Below are positions 41,507 to 48,781 of a stretch of DNA of 64,000 bases, in pieces. Position 1 is the first letter of the stretch, and each line of letters begins with the position of its first letter. The stretch is from Kiloniellaceae bacterium (GTDB lineage: Bacteria; Pseudomonadota; Alphaproteobacteria; Kiloniellales; Kiloniellaceae). The stretch lies in contig JAJFGK010000166.1 in NCBI GenBank assembly GCA_021776195.1, positions 1 through 64,000 on the forward strand. The letters run 5' to 3'. Made by a program: the position numbers and the translations under genes. The notes below the pieces were generated by a model that was not told where the DNA came from, did no database searches, and saw only the letters and a program-made list of their open reading frames with translations.

Positions 41507-42379
41507 TCATGTTGGGGCCTCGGCCCGCAGGCCGTCGAAGGCAAAGAGTATCAGACCGGCCCAGATCCCGCCGAACATCACGGCGTCGAGCCCCGTGAAG
41601 GGCTCGTCATAGAGAAACACGCCAAAGCAAAAGCCGATGGTCGGCGCGAGATAGAAGAGCGTGCCCAGGGTTGCCAGGGAAAGCCGCCGGGACGCGGCCA
41701 CGTACCAGCAGATCGGGATGATGGTGATCAGCCCGGTGCCGGCGAGAAAGGCGAAATCGCGCGTCGTCAGGCCGGCGGTCTCGCTGTCGCCGATCGTCAG
41801 CACGATGTAGAGACCGACCGGGGCGATGATGATGGCCTCCATGAAGACGCCGACCAGGGATTCGACCGCGATCAGCTTGCGGATGCCGCTGTAGATGGCA
41901 AAGGCGGCGCCCAGGATGATGCCGATCCAGGGCACCGTGCCCGTGCCGACGATCATGACCAGGACGCCGGCCACCGCCAGGGCCACCGCGATCCACTGCA
42001 GCGGACGCAACCGTTCCCGAAACATCATCAGGCCGACCACGACGTTCATCATCGGCGTCATGTAGTAGCCCAGCGAGGCCTCGACGATGCGGTCGCTGTG
42101 CACCGCCCAGATGTACAGCCCCCAACTGATGCCCATCAGGCTGGTGGAGAGCAGCAAGAGGCCAAGATCGCGCTTGGAGTGAAGGACCGTCCGCACGGCG
42201 GGCCACTGCCGGGCCACGGACAAGCCGATGGACAAGAACAGCACGGCCCAGACCATGCGGTGGCCGATCACCAGCAGCGGATGGACCTGATCGAGCTGCT
42301 TGAAGTAGACCGGAAAGCTGCCCCACAGAAGGTTGGCGGCCATGGCATAGACCAGCCCGGTCCGATGCGCCGCATTCAA
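41507..42379 (-). CDS. rarD: RarD-like transporter
   Basis: A 290-residue, ten-helix transporter of the RarD branch of the DMT superfamily. The N-terminal GLVYAMAANLLWGSFPVYFKQLDQVHPLLVIGHRMVWA and LYIWAVHSDRIVEASLGYYMTPMMNVVVG are the usual RarD signatures. Substrate is unknown; the name comes from chloramphenicol sensitivity in Pseudomonas. It lies just before the CoxG-like gene and 10 bases after the amidohydrolase gene. Confidence 0.9.
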   Translation of the reverse strand: MNAAHRTGLVYAMAANLLWGSFPVYFKQLDQVHPLLVIGHRMVWAVLFLSIGLSVARQWPAVRTVLHSKRDLGLLLLSTSLMGISWGLYIWAVHSDRIVEASLGYYMTPMMNVVVGLMMFRERLRPLQWIAVALAVAGVLVMIVGTGTVPWIGIILGAAFAIYSGIRKLIAVESLVGVFMEAIIIAPVGLYIVLTIGDSETAGLTTRDFAFLAGTGLITIIPICWYVAASRRLSLATLGTLFYLAPTIGFCFGVFLYDEPFTGLDAVMFGGIWAGLILFAFDGLRAEAPT

Positions 42380-42388
42380 GGCGCCTGC

Positions 42389-43498
42389 CTAGGCAAAGCC
42401 ATAGAGTGCCTTGGCGTTATCGTAGACGATCTTGCGCTTGTCGGCCTCCGAGATACCGGCGAAGGTGCGGTCGATGACCTCGCGCGAATGGGGGAAGGTG
42501 CCCTCGTCGTGGGGGTAGTCGCTGCCCCAGATGAGGCAGCCCGCGCCGGTGAAGTCGAGCAGCCGGAGCGCCACGGGATCGTCGGAGAAGGTGACGAAGC
42601 CCTGCCGTTTGAAGAACTCGCTGGGCAGCATCTCCAGCTTGGGGCGGATCCACATGTGTTTCTTTTCGACCTGCTCGTCCAGCACGTAGAGCAGCCAGGC
42701 GAGCCAGCCGGCGCCGCACTCGACGATGACGAACTTCAAGTCCGGGTGACGTTGCAGCACGCCGCCGCTGATCAGCAGCGAGACCGGATTCTGGCCGTCG
42801 GCCATCGACATGGCCATCAAGTTGAGGGCGCCGCCGACGCCGTCCTCCTCGCCCCAGTCTTCCGGATACTGGTCCTCGCTGTTGGTGAAGGCGTGGAACG
42901 ACAGGATCAACCCGTTGGCCTCGATGGCCGACCAGAGGGGCTCGTACTCGGGTAGGTTATAGGGCCGCTCGGTCATGACGATCGGCATCTTGATGGTGCG
43001 GTAGCCCAGCTTGGCGGCGCGCTCGACCTCCTTGACCGCGGCGCCGATATCGCTGGCCGGCACGATGGCGACCGGCGCGAAGCGGTCGCGGCGCTGGCCG
43101 AACAGCTCGCTGGCCCAATCGTTGTAGGCCCGCGCCACGGCCATCTGGTAGCCGGGATCTTTCGAGTTGTAGAGGTGCAGGCCGACGTTGGGATAGATCA
43201 CCTCGGCGATCACGCCGTCGCGCGCCTGATCGGCCAGGCGCCGCTCCAGGTCGCGCCCGCCGGTCGGATCGTTGCGGAATTCGCGATCCTGATCCTCCTC
43301 GGTGGCCCGGGTCTCGGCGACGTCGAGGCGTCGCGGCCGCTTGCCGTCGATCACCTTGTAGAGCGCGCCGTCGATCTCCTCGGTGCGCGGCGCCCGGTCG
43401 CGGTACTGGGCGGGCAGCCACTCGCTGTAGAGCTCGTCGGGCTCTTGGACGTGGGAATCCGCTGAGATGATGGGCTCGCTGATTGTCGTGTCGTTCAT
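42389..43498 (-). CDS. Amidohydrolase-2 family protein
   Basis: A 369-residue metal-dependent hydrolase of the amidohydrolase 2 (ACMSD-like) group. The N-terminal ISADSHVQEPDELY has the form of the usual metal motif, FHAF marks the mid-barrel histidine, and GSDYPHDEGTFPHSREV is the C-terminal Asp motif. In many proteins of this subgroup the first metal pair is incomplete, so activity is not certain. Decarboxylase or hydrolase activity on aromatic or lactone substrates is the family theme. It is the first gene of a three-gene minus-strand set. Confidence 0.85.
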   Translation of the reverse strand: MNDTTISEPIISADSHVQEPDELYSEWLPAQYRDRAPRTEEIDGALYKVIDGKRPRRLDVAETRATEEDQDREFRNDPTGGRDLERRLADQARDGVIAEVIYPNVGLHLYNSKDPGYQMAVARAYNDWASELFGQRRDRFAPVAIVPASDIGAAVKEVERAAKLGYRTIKMPIVMTERPYNLPEYEPLWSAIEANGLILSFHAFTNSEDQYPEDWGEEDGVGGALNLMAMSMADGQNPVSLLISGGVLQRHPDLKFVIVECGAGWLAWLLYVLDEQVEKKHMWIRPKLEMLPSEFFKRQGFVTFSDDPVALRLLDFTGAGCLIWGSDYPHDEGTFPHSREVIDRTFAGISEADKRKIVYDNAKALYGFA

Positions 43499-43604
43499 GG
43501 TCGCCTCGCTCCAGATCTATCCCTGGCCGAATTAGGAGCCCAAAGCGGCTTGCTGGGCAAGAGCGCTGTTGGTTACTGTGATCGGGAGCTTAGGAGGGGT
43601 CCCT

Positions 43605-44450
43605 ATGCGGGTACTCGACCGCCAAGCGGTCTACGATGCAATCGATGACGATCAGGTGGCGGCCTTTCGCCGCGACGGCGCGGTGGTGCTGCGCGGCGTC
43701 TTCGCGGCGGATTGGCGCGACCTGATCGCCGCAGGCACCGAAAAGGTCCTGGCGCGGCCGACGCCCTACGGCCGGGTCCAGTCGAGGCCCGACGATCCGG
43801 GTTTCTTTTTCACCGACTACTACCTCTGGCGCCACTATGGCGAATTCGCGCGGCTCGCCCGCGAGGGCCCGGGCGGGGCGGTGGCGGCGCGCCTGACCGG
43901 CTCGGCCGCGGTTCACTTCTTCTTCGACGGCCTTTTCGTCAAGGAGCCGGGCACCGAACGCCGAACCGACTGGCACCAGGACCAGCCCTACTATCATGTC
44001 GATGGCGAGCAGCTCTGCGTCATCTGGATCCCGATCGACCCGGTGACGGCTGACAACGCGTTGCAGTTCGTCAAGGGGTCGCACCGGACCGGCGACTGGT
44101 ACCGGCCTTTCCTTTTTGCCAGCGACCGTGAACTGGCCGGCGCCGACACGCGCTTTGCCCCGGTGCCCGACATCGAGGCCGACCGCGACCGCCATGAGAT
44201 TCTCGCCTGGGACCTGGAGCCGGGCGACTGCGTGGCCTTCCATCCCCTGACCCTGCACGGCTCGGCGGGCAACAGCGAGAAGTCGCGGCGCCGCCGGGCG
44301 CTCTCGACCACCTGGCTCGGGGACGATGCGGTCTATGGCGAGCGGCCGGGCGAGGTCGAGCCCGAGATCGAGGGCCGACACGACCTGAAGCCCGGCGACC
44401 GCCTGACCGTGGAGAGCGTTTTCCCCCAGGCCTGGCCGCCGCGGAACTGA
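43605..44450 (+). CDS. PhyH-type Fe(II)/2OG dioxygenase
   Basis: A phytanoyl-CoA dioxygenase family protein of 281 residues. The HxD metal pair is His124-Asp126 in TDWHQDQPYYH, the distal histidine is His218 in LTLHGSAGN, and a 2-oxoglutarate-binding Arg follows in SRRRRALSTTW. All iron ligands are therefore present and it should be active. The substrate is unknown. The ATG at 43605 has a perfect AGGAGG upstream. It is divergent from the amidohydrolase gene. Confidence 0.9.
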   Translation: MRVLDRQAVYDAIDDDQVAAFRRDGAVVLRGVFAADWRDLIAAGTEKVLARPTPYGRVQSRPDDPGFFFTDYYLWRHYGEFARLAREGPGGAVAARLTGSAAVHFFFDGLFVKEPGTERRTDWHQDQPYYHVDGEQLCVIWIPIDPVTADNALQFVKGSHRTGDWYRPFLFASDRELAGADTRFAPVPDIEADRDRHEILAWDLEPGDCVAFHPLTLHGSAGNSEKSRRRRALSTTWLGDDAVYGERPGEVEPEIEGRHDLKPGDRLTVESVFPQAWPPRN

Positions 44451-44467
44451 CGGGAGTCTGAGCCCAG

Positions 44468-44974
44468 ATGTACCGCTATTCCCGTCACGACCGGGTCGAG
44501 GATCTGCTGCGGGGGCGCCGCTTGAGCGGGCCCCTGAAGCTCTTGCGTTGGATCGCCTTCTTGCTGCTCTTCGCGGCCTTGGCTTTTCTCTTCGAGGGCG
44601 CCGTCTTCGCCTACCGGGCCGAGCAGGCGGTCGGCGTCGTGGTGGCCGAGAATGACGGGCTGTCTCGGACAGTGCGCTTCACCACGGCGGCGGGCGCGGC
44701 GGTCCTCCATCGCTCGCCCTTCCTTTCCAACGATTCTCACGAAGAGGGCGAAGAGGTGACGGTCTATTACCCCGCGGACGCCCCCCACGCGGCCCGTCTG
44801 CTGGTTTTCGAGCGCTTCTTCATGATCCCCCTGGTCCTCGGACTTGGGGGGCTGGCGGTCTTGGGCTTGGCCTGGCTGGCGGCGAAACTGCTCGAGGTGA
44901 TGGGGGACAGGGCGGCGCGGCGCCGGCGGCAGACAAAGGGATCGAATTCGGCCTCGAGCAGTGGCCGTGGGTGA
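44468..44974 (+). CDS. DUF3592 membrane protein
   Basis: A 168-residue protein with two membrane helices (about residues 25-47 and 115-143) that flank an extracytoplasmic domain with VGVVVAEND, VRFTTAAGAAV and EEVTVYYPADAPHAARL, which is the DUF3592 pattern. Function is unknown. The C-terminal tail is basic and Ser-rich. It follows the PhyH gene by 17 bases and is probably cotranscribed. Confidence 0.85.
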   Translation: MYRYSRHDRVEDLLRGRRLSGPLKLLRWIAFLLLFAALAFLFEGAVFAYRAEQAVGVVVAENDGLSRTVRFTTAAGAAVLHRSPFLSNDSHEEGEEVTVYYPADAPHAARLLVFERFFMIPLVLGLGGLAVLGLAWLAAKLLEVMGDRAARRRRQTKGSNSASSSGRG

Positions 44975-45017
44975 AGGCCCGCACAAAGGTCTGATCGCTC
45001 GCGCAAGAAGACTCAAT

Positions 45018-45040
45018 CCATCCGACAGAGTGTCGGATGG
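45018..45040. promoter_or_regulatory. 23-bp operator-like palindrome
   Basis: Ten-base arms CCATCCGACA (45018-45027) and TGTCGGATGG (45031-45040) are perfect reverse complements around the three bases GAG. It lies 62 bases upstream of the SCP2-like gene and has no T tract, so it is more like a regulator site (TetR- or FadR-style) than a terminator. No regulator gene is adjacent. Confidence 0.5.
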
Positions 45041-45102
45041 GGCATCGTGGTTGGCATGAATCGCAAGATCACGATCGATGCCAGGACACCGGAGATAAGC
45101 CC

Positions 45103-45504
45103 ATGACCGAGACCGATGCCGGCGATCCCCATGCCCGGGTTCGCCTGATACCCGAGCGGGTCAACGGCGAACCTCGGCTCCTTCATCGTGGCCGGTTTCT
45201 CGCCGCCACCATGATGATCGAAATCGGCGAGACGCCCTATTTCCTGACTGTCGAGCGGGGCCGGGTCGTCGCCCTGACCGAAGGCCCCGTCCTGATGCGG
45301 CCCTGGGCCTTTGCGATCCGGGCCGGCGCCGCGGCCTGGGCCGGCTTCTGGCAGGCGCTGCCGGCGCCGGGCTTTCACGACATCTTCGCCATGACCAAAT
45401 CCGGCGCCGCCCGCATAGAGGGTGACTATTATCCCCTGATGGCCAACCTGCGCTACGTCAAGGAGCTCCTGGCGACGGCGCGGGCATCGGAGGGCGGGGC
45501 ATGA
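45103..45504 (+). CDS. SCP2-like hypothetical protein
   Basis: A 133-residue soluble protein. The order MMIEIGETPYFLTVERGRVVALTEGP followed by WAFAIRAGAAAWAGFWQAL and a helix-rich end resembles the SCP2 sterol-carrier domain, which binds lipids or acyl-CoA. The match is by pattern. ATG 45103 has GGAGAT upstream. Its stop overlaps the alpha/beta hydrolase start by four bases, so the two proteins probably act together on a hydrophobic substrate. Confidence 0.65.
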   Translation: MTETDAGDPHARVRLIPERVNGEPRLLHRGRFLAATMMIEIGETPYFLTVERGRVVALTEGPVLMRPWAFAIRAGAAAWAGFWQALPAPGFHDIFAMTKSGAARIEGDYYPLMANLRYVKELLATARASEGGA

Positions 45505-46370
45505 GCGCCCCACCGAGGCCAGTCCTATTAGAGCCCATCGTCGGGCGCTATCTCACCTTGACCCTGGGCGGCCGGCCGAACCGTATCTACTTCGAGGAAG
45601 CCGGCCAGGGCATCCCGCTGATCTGTCTCCACACCGCCGGCGCCGACAGCCGCCAGTTTCGCCACCTGATGACCGACGAAGCCATCACCGGGCACTATCG
45701 CGTCATCGCCTTCGATATGCCCTGGCACGGCAAGTCGACGCCGCCGCCCGGCTGGCAGGACGAGGAGTACCTCTTGACCGGCACCGCCTATGCCGAGGCG
45801 GTCATGGCCTTTTGCGATGCCGTGGCTCCGGATGGGCCGGTGGTCATGGGCTGCTCCATGGGCGGGCGTCTGGTCCTGGAGTTGGCCGCCGCCCACGGTG
45901 AGCGTCTGCGCGCCGTGATCGGCCTGGAGGCGGCCGACAACCAGCAGCCTTGGTACGATACCGACTGGCTGAACCGGCCGGACATCCACGGCGGCGAGGT
46001 CTGCGCCGCGCTGATCTCCGGCCTGATCGCGCCGCAAAGCCCGGCCGAGCCGCGCTGGGAGACGCTCTGGAGCTACATGCAAAGCGGGCCCGGTGTGTTC
46101 CGCGGCGATCTGCATTTCTACCGCCGGGATTCCGACTACCGCGAGCGGGTCAAGGCGATCGATTGCGAGCGCTGCCCGGTCTATCTCCTGACCGGCGAGT
46201 ACGATTTTTCCTGCACGCCGCAAGATACCCAGGCCACGGCGGCGCGTATTCCCGGCGCGCAAGCGGTCACGATGAATGCGCTCGGCCACTTTCCCATGTC
46301 GGAGAACCCGGCGCAGTTTCGTGGTTACATCCTGCCGGTCCTGGAGAAAATTCGCGAGGCTGGAGGCTAG
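45501..46370 (+). CDS. Alpha/beta hydrolase
   Basis: A 289-residue alpha/beta hydrolase. The nucleophile is Ser119 in GCSMGG, the acid is Asp235 in LTGEYDFSC, and the base is His263 in ALGHFPMSE. The oxyanion loop is LICLHTAGADSRQF. All catalytic residues are there, so an esterase, lactonase or C-C hydrolase is likely. No substrate can be read from the sequence. It is coupled by a four-base overlap to the SCP2-like gene. Confidence 0.9.
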   Translation: MSAPPRPVLLEPIVGRYLTLTLGGRPNRIYFEEAGQGIPLICLHTAGADSRQFRHLMTDEAITGHYRVIAFDMPWHGKSTPPPGWQDEEYLLTGTAYAEAVMAFCDAVAPDGPVVMGCSMGGRLVLELAAAHGERLRAVIGLEAADNQQPWYDTDWLNRPDIHGGEVCAALISGLIAPQSPAEPRWETLWSYMQSGPGVFRGDLHFYRRDSDYRERVKAIDCERCPVYLLTGEYDFSCTPQDTQATAARIPGAQAVTMNALGHFPMSENPAQFRGYILPVLEKIREAGG

Positions 46371-46652
46371 GGTCTGGCGACAACAACTTTCCAGGGAGTG
46401 TCGTTCCGGAACCCGGTTCGGCCCAAATCTTCGATTTGGCGGTCGAAGCGAGGTATCCGGAATCTCGGGCCGACGCCTGATCTCAATTCCGCCCAGATCC
46501 CGGATCGCTGACTTTCCTTCCCAAATCGAAGATTCGGAGGAAAGCCGCGTCCGGGACGGCCGCCATTTGTCAACAGACCTTGACCAGCCGGTATGCTCGG
46601 ACAGCATCGGACCGAGTTCTATCCCGGTCCGATGCCGCCTGCCGCGATCCGG
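46371..46652. other. 282-bp spacer with inverted repeats
   Basis: No gene is supported. It holds a hairpin (CCAAATC at 46423-46429 and GATTTGG at 46433-46439, loop TTC). A 14-base element at 46426-46439 recurs as an exact reverse complement at 46521-46534. A GTTCCGGAAC palindrome lies at 46403-46412. The pattern resembles a degraded dispersed intergenic repeat, but copy number cannot be judged from one window. Confidence 0.45.
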
Positions 46653-47315
46653 TCAGTCCTGGGGCTGGTCGACCAGGCGGATGTATGGTTTCGGCGATTC
46701 CCAGCCGCCCGGGTACTTTGCCTTGGCCTCTTCGTCGGAAACCGCGGGGACGATGATCACCTTGTCGCCCTGTTGCCAGTTCACCGGGGTCGCGACCTTG
46801 TGCTTCGCGGTGAGCTGGCAGGAATCGATGACCCGCAGGACCTCGTCGAAATTGCGGCCGGTACTCATGGGATAGGAGATCATGAGCTTGATCGCCTTGT
46901 CCGGGCCGATCACGAAGACCGTGCGCACCGTGGCGTTGGTGGCCGCCGTGCGACCGGCGGCGCCGCCCTCGGTATCGGCCGGCAGCATGCCGTAGGCCTT
47001 GGCGACGGCCAGGTCCTCGTCGGCGATCATCGGGTAGTTCGGGCCCGTGCCTTGACTCTCCTTGATGTCGTTGGACCAGGCCTTGTGGTCCGCCACCGAG
47101 TCGATGGAAAGGCCGATAATCTTGCAGTTGCGCTTGTCGAACTCGGGCTTCAGCTTGGCCATATAGCCGAGTTCGGTGGTGCAGACCGGAGTGAAATCCT
47201 TGGGGTGCGAGAACATCACACACCAACTGTCGCCGATCCATTCGTGAAAGGAGATACTGCCTTCAGTGGTCTCCGCGATGAAATCCGGTGCCTTGTCACC
47301 AATCTTGAGCGTCAT
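46653..47315 (-). CDS. 1-Cys peroxiredoxin (Prx6 type)
   Basis: A thioredoxin-fold peroxidase of 220 residues that reduces hydrogen peroxide and organic peroxides. The peroxidatic Cys45 is in HPKDFTPVCTTELGYM. There is no paired resolving Cys in the typical 2-Cys position. The C-terminal region with VATPVNWQQGDKVIIVPAVSDEEAKAKYPGGW is diagnostic of the Prx6 subfamily. It is monocistronic, with possible regulatory repeats upstream. Confidence 0.95.
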   Translation of the reverse strand: MTLKIGDKAPDFIAETTEGSISFHEWIGDSWCVMFSHPKDFTPVCTTELGYMAKLKPEFDKRNCKIIGLSIDSVADHKAWSNDIKESQGTGPNYPMIADEDLAVAKAYGMLPADTEGGAAGRTAATNATVRTVFVIGPDKAIKLMISYPMSTGRNFDEVLRVIDSCQLTAKHKVATPVNWQQGDKVIIVPAVSDEEAKAKYPGGWESPKPYIRLVDQPQD

Positions 47316-47359
47316 GGTTTGCCTCCAGCTTTTGCTTTGAATTGGTAAGGGAATGGCAG

Positions 47360-47389
47360 GTTAAGTAACCGCTGTTGGAGTTAAGTTAC
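47360..47389 (-). promoter_or_regulatory. Direct repeats upstream of peroxiredoxin
   Basis: GTTAAGTAAC (47360-47369) and GTTAAGTTAC (47380-47389) match at nine of ten bases and repeat every 20 bases (two helical turns), 45-75 bases upstream of the peroxiredoxin start. This spacing suits a dimeric activator or repressor. Confidence 0.4.
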
Positions 47390-47447
47390 CCCAAGACAGC
47401 GGCCGCGCCAAAGGATGATCTGCTTATCATGGAGGTTGCTATCGGTC

Positions 47448-47463
47448 TGTGAGCGTGATCACA
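47448..47463. promoter_or_regulatory. CRP/FNR-type palindrome
   Basis: TGTGA at 47448-47452 and TCACA at 47459-47463 are separated by six bases, a perfect match to the E. coli CRP half-site arrangement. The symmetry extends one base pair outward on both sides. It lies 132 bases upstream of the peroxiredoxin gene, and just past the end of the IalB-like gene. Whether an alphaproteobacterial CRP-family protein uses it is unknown. Confidence 0.45.
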
Positions 47464-47480
47464 GATAGCGGTTTTTGAAT

Positions 47481-47954
47481 TCATCGATAGCGGCTGTAGG
47501 CGGCGGAAAATCCAACCAGGGTGATGGCCTGATCGAAGAGGATCCGGTTGTCGCGGCCATGAATGACGACATGCACGCTGCGCCCCTTCTTGAAGGTCCT
47601 GACCAGGTGGCGCGATTTCTTGGATTCGAAGACGCAAAGCGCGGCCTCGCAGCGGTCGGCGACAACCGGTGCTTCTTCGTCGACCGTTACCGTCATGTCC
47701 AACAGGTCGAGGCCATCGGCCTGGGCAATCAGCGGCACCGGGCCGCTCGGCCCGCGGGCGAAGTAAAAGACGAACTCGCGATCGTCGGCCATGGCCCGCA
47801 GTTCGGTGGTGCAGATCTTGGCCTGGCTGCCTTCATCCAGATAGCAGTGGGGTTCCCAGGAATCGAAGGGTGTGGCCGACAGCCGGGCGATGGCGCTCAG
47901 GGCCAGCGGAACCGCCAGGAGCAGTGCCAGAAAGGCGGCCTTTTTGTGCCGCAT
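47481..47954 (-). CDS. Exported IalB-like hypothetical protein
   Basis: A 157-residue protein with a signal peptide (about residues 1-25). The mature part has two cysteine pairs (HCYLDEGSQAKICTTE and DRCEAALCVF), a strand pattern with GPVPLIAQADGLDLLDMTVTVDEE, and ends with ITLVGFSAAYSRYR. This resembles the invasion-associated locus B (IalB) family of periplasmic proteins, but the match is loose. Function is unknown. Confidence 0.6.
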   Translation of the reverse strand: MRHKKAAFLALLLAVPLALSAIARLSATPFDSWEPHCYLDEGSQAKICTTELRAMADDREFVFYFARGPSGPVPLIAQADGLDLLDMTVTVDEEAPVVADRCEAALCVFESKKSRHLVRTFKKGRSVHVVIHGRDNRILFDQAITLVGFSAAYSRYR

Positions 47955-48306
47955 AGTTGTCTTCCCCTCCCCGAGGTCGCCCCGAGACCTTTAGTCAGAC
48001 ACAAGCGACCACTTCGCGCCGGCCCGTCCCCAGACACATATTGGGCCGCCGAACACCGTAGAATACCCCGTCCGCGGCCAGCATATCCCATCGGGCCGGC
48101 GAGGTGAATAGCTCTGGTAGAGGTGGAAAAGGTTGCCCCGCCGCAAGGGGGGGCTGCGGCGGGGCGGTGGTGCTGACGCAAGGCTCTCAATGAGCAACGG
48201 GTAAAGATTAGGATCGAAATATTACTAATGTATCAAATCAAGTATTTGAGACAAATATTTGTATATAAATGATTTATCGAGATTTTTAGATAAATGTCTC
48301 GAACAT
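47955..48306. other. 352-bp intergenic, strong hairpin and AT-rich tract
   Basis: No gene is supported. The left half is GC-rich and ends in a strong hairpin at 48135-48165. From about 48200 to the hisI stop at 48307 the sequence is strikingly AT-rich for this genome and full of inverted repeats: ACAAATATTTGT at 48251-48262, ATTTATC/GATAAAT at 48272-48278 and 48289-48295, and TAAATGT/ACATTTA at 48291-48297 and 48303-48309. It may be a transcription-end region or a remnant of transferred DNA. Confidence 0.5.
48135..48165 (-). terminator. Strong hairpin downstream of hisI
   Basis: Eleven perfect pairs join GCCCCGCCGCA (48135-48145) and TGCGGCGGGGC (48155-48165) around a nine-base loop. On the minus strand it is followed by a short T-containing stretch (AACCTTTTCC). 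It lies about 140 bases past the hisI stop, so it probably ends the metC-hisI message. Confidence 0.55.
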
Positions 48307-48771
48307 TTACTTTGCTTTGTAGAGGTCCTCGGGCGGGACCGCGACCGGGAGGATTTCGGTGATCTTTCCGTCGGTTTCGATCCGACGGAAGAAACAAGAC
48401 CGGCGCCCCGTGTGACAGGCCACACCGGTTTGCTCGACCTGCAGAACCAGACAGTCGCCGTCGCAATCGCAGCGCAGGGACATCAAGCGTTGGGTCTGGC
48501 CCGAGCGTTCGCCCTTGCGCCACAAGGCCTGGCGCGAGCGCGACCAGTAGCAGACCCGCCCGGTGGCCAGGGTCTCGGCCAGGGCCTCCCGGTTCATCCA
48601 GGCCATCATCAGGATCTCGCCACTGTCATGCTGCTGTGCGATGGCTGGGATCAGCCCCTGCTCGTTGAAGAGAAGGATCCGCTCGAGGCCGGCGGGCAGG
48701 GCAGGCGTGTCGGGCAGGGCAGGCGTGTCGGGCTGGGCCTGAGTGTCGGGCTGGGCCGGGTCTTTGCTCAT
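48307..48771 (-). CDS. hisI: Phosphoribosyl-AMP cyclohydrolase
   Basis: HisI opens the purine ring of phosphoribosyl-AMP, the third step of histidine synthesis. All zinc and magnesium motifs are present: SRSRQALWRKGERSGQTQR, RCDCDGDCLVLQVEQTG and ACHTGRRSCFFRR. The 154 residues include a 26-residue N-terminal tail made of tandem Pro/Ala/Asp/Thr repeats, absent from typical HisI. No other his gene is near; it follows the metC-like gene by ten bases. Confidence 0.94.
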   Translation of the reverse strand: MSKDPAQPDTQAQPDTPALPDTPALPAGLERILLFNEQGLIPAIAQQHDSGEILMMAWMNREALAETLATGRVCYWSRSRQALWRKGERSGQTQRLMSLRCDCDGDCLVLQVEQTGVACHTGRRSCFFRRIETDGKITEILPVAVPPEDLYKAK

Positions 48772-48781
48772 GGGGGACTCC

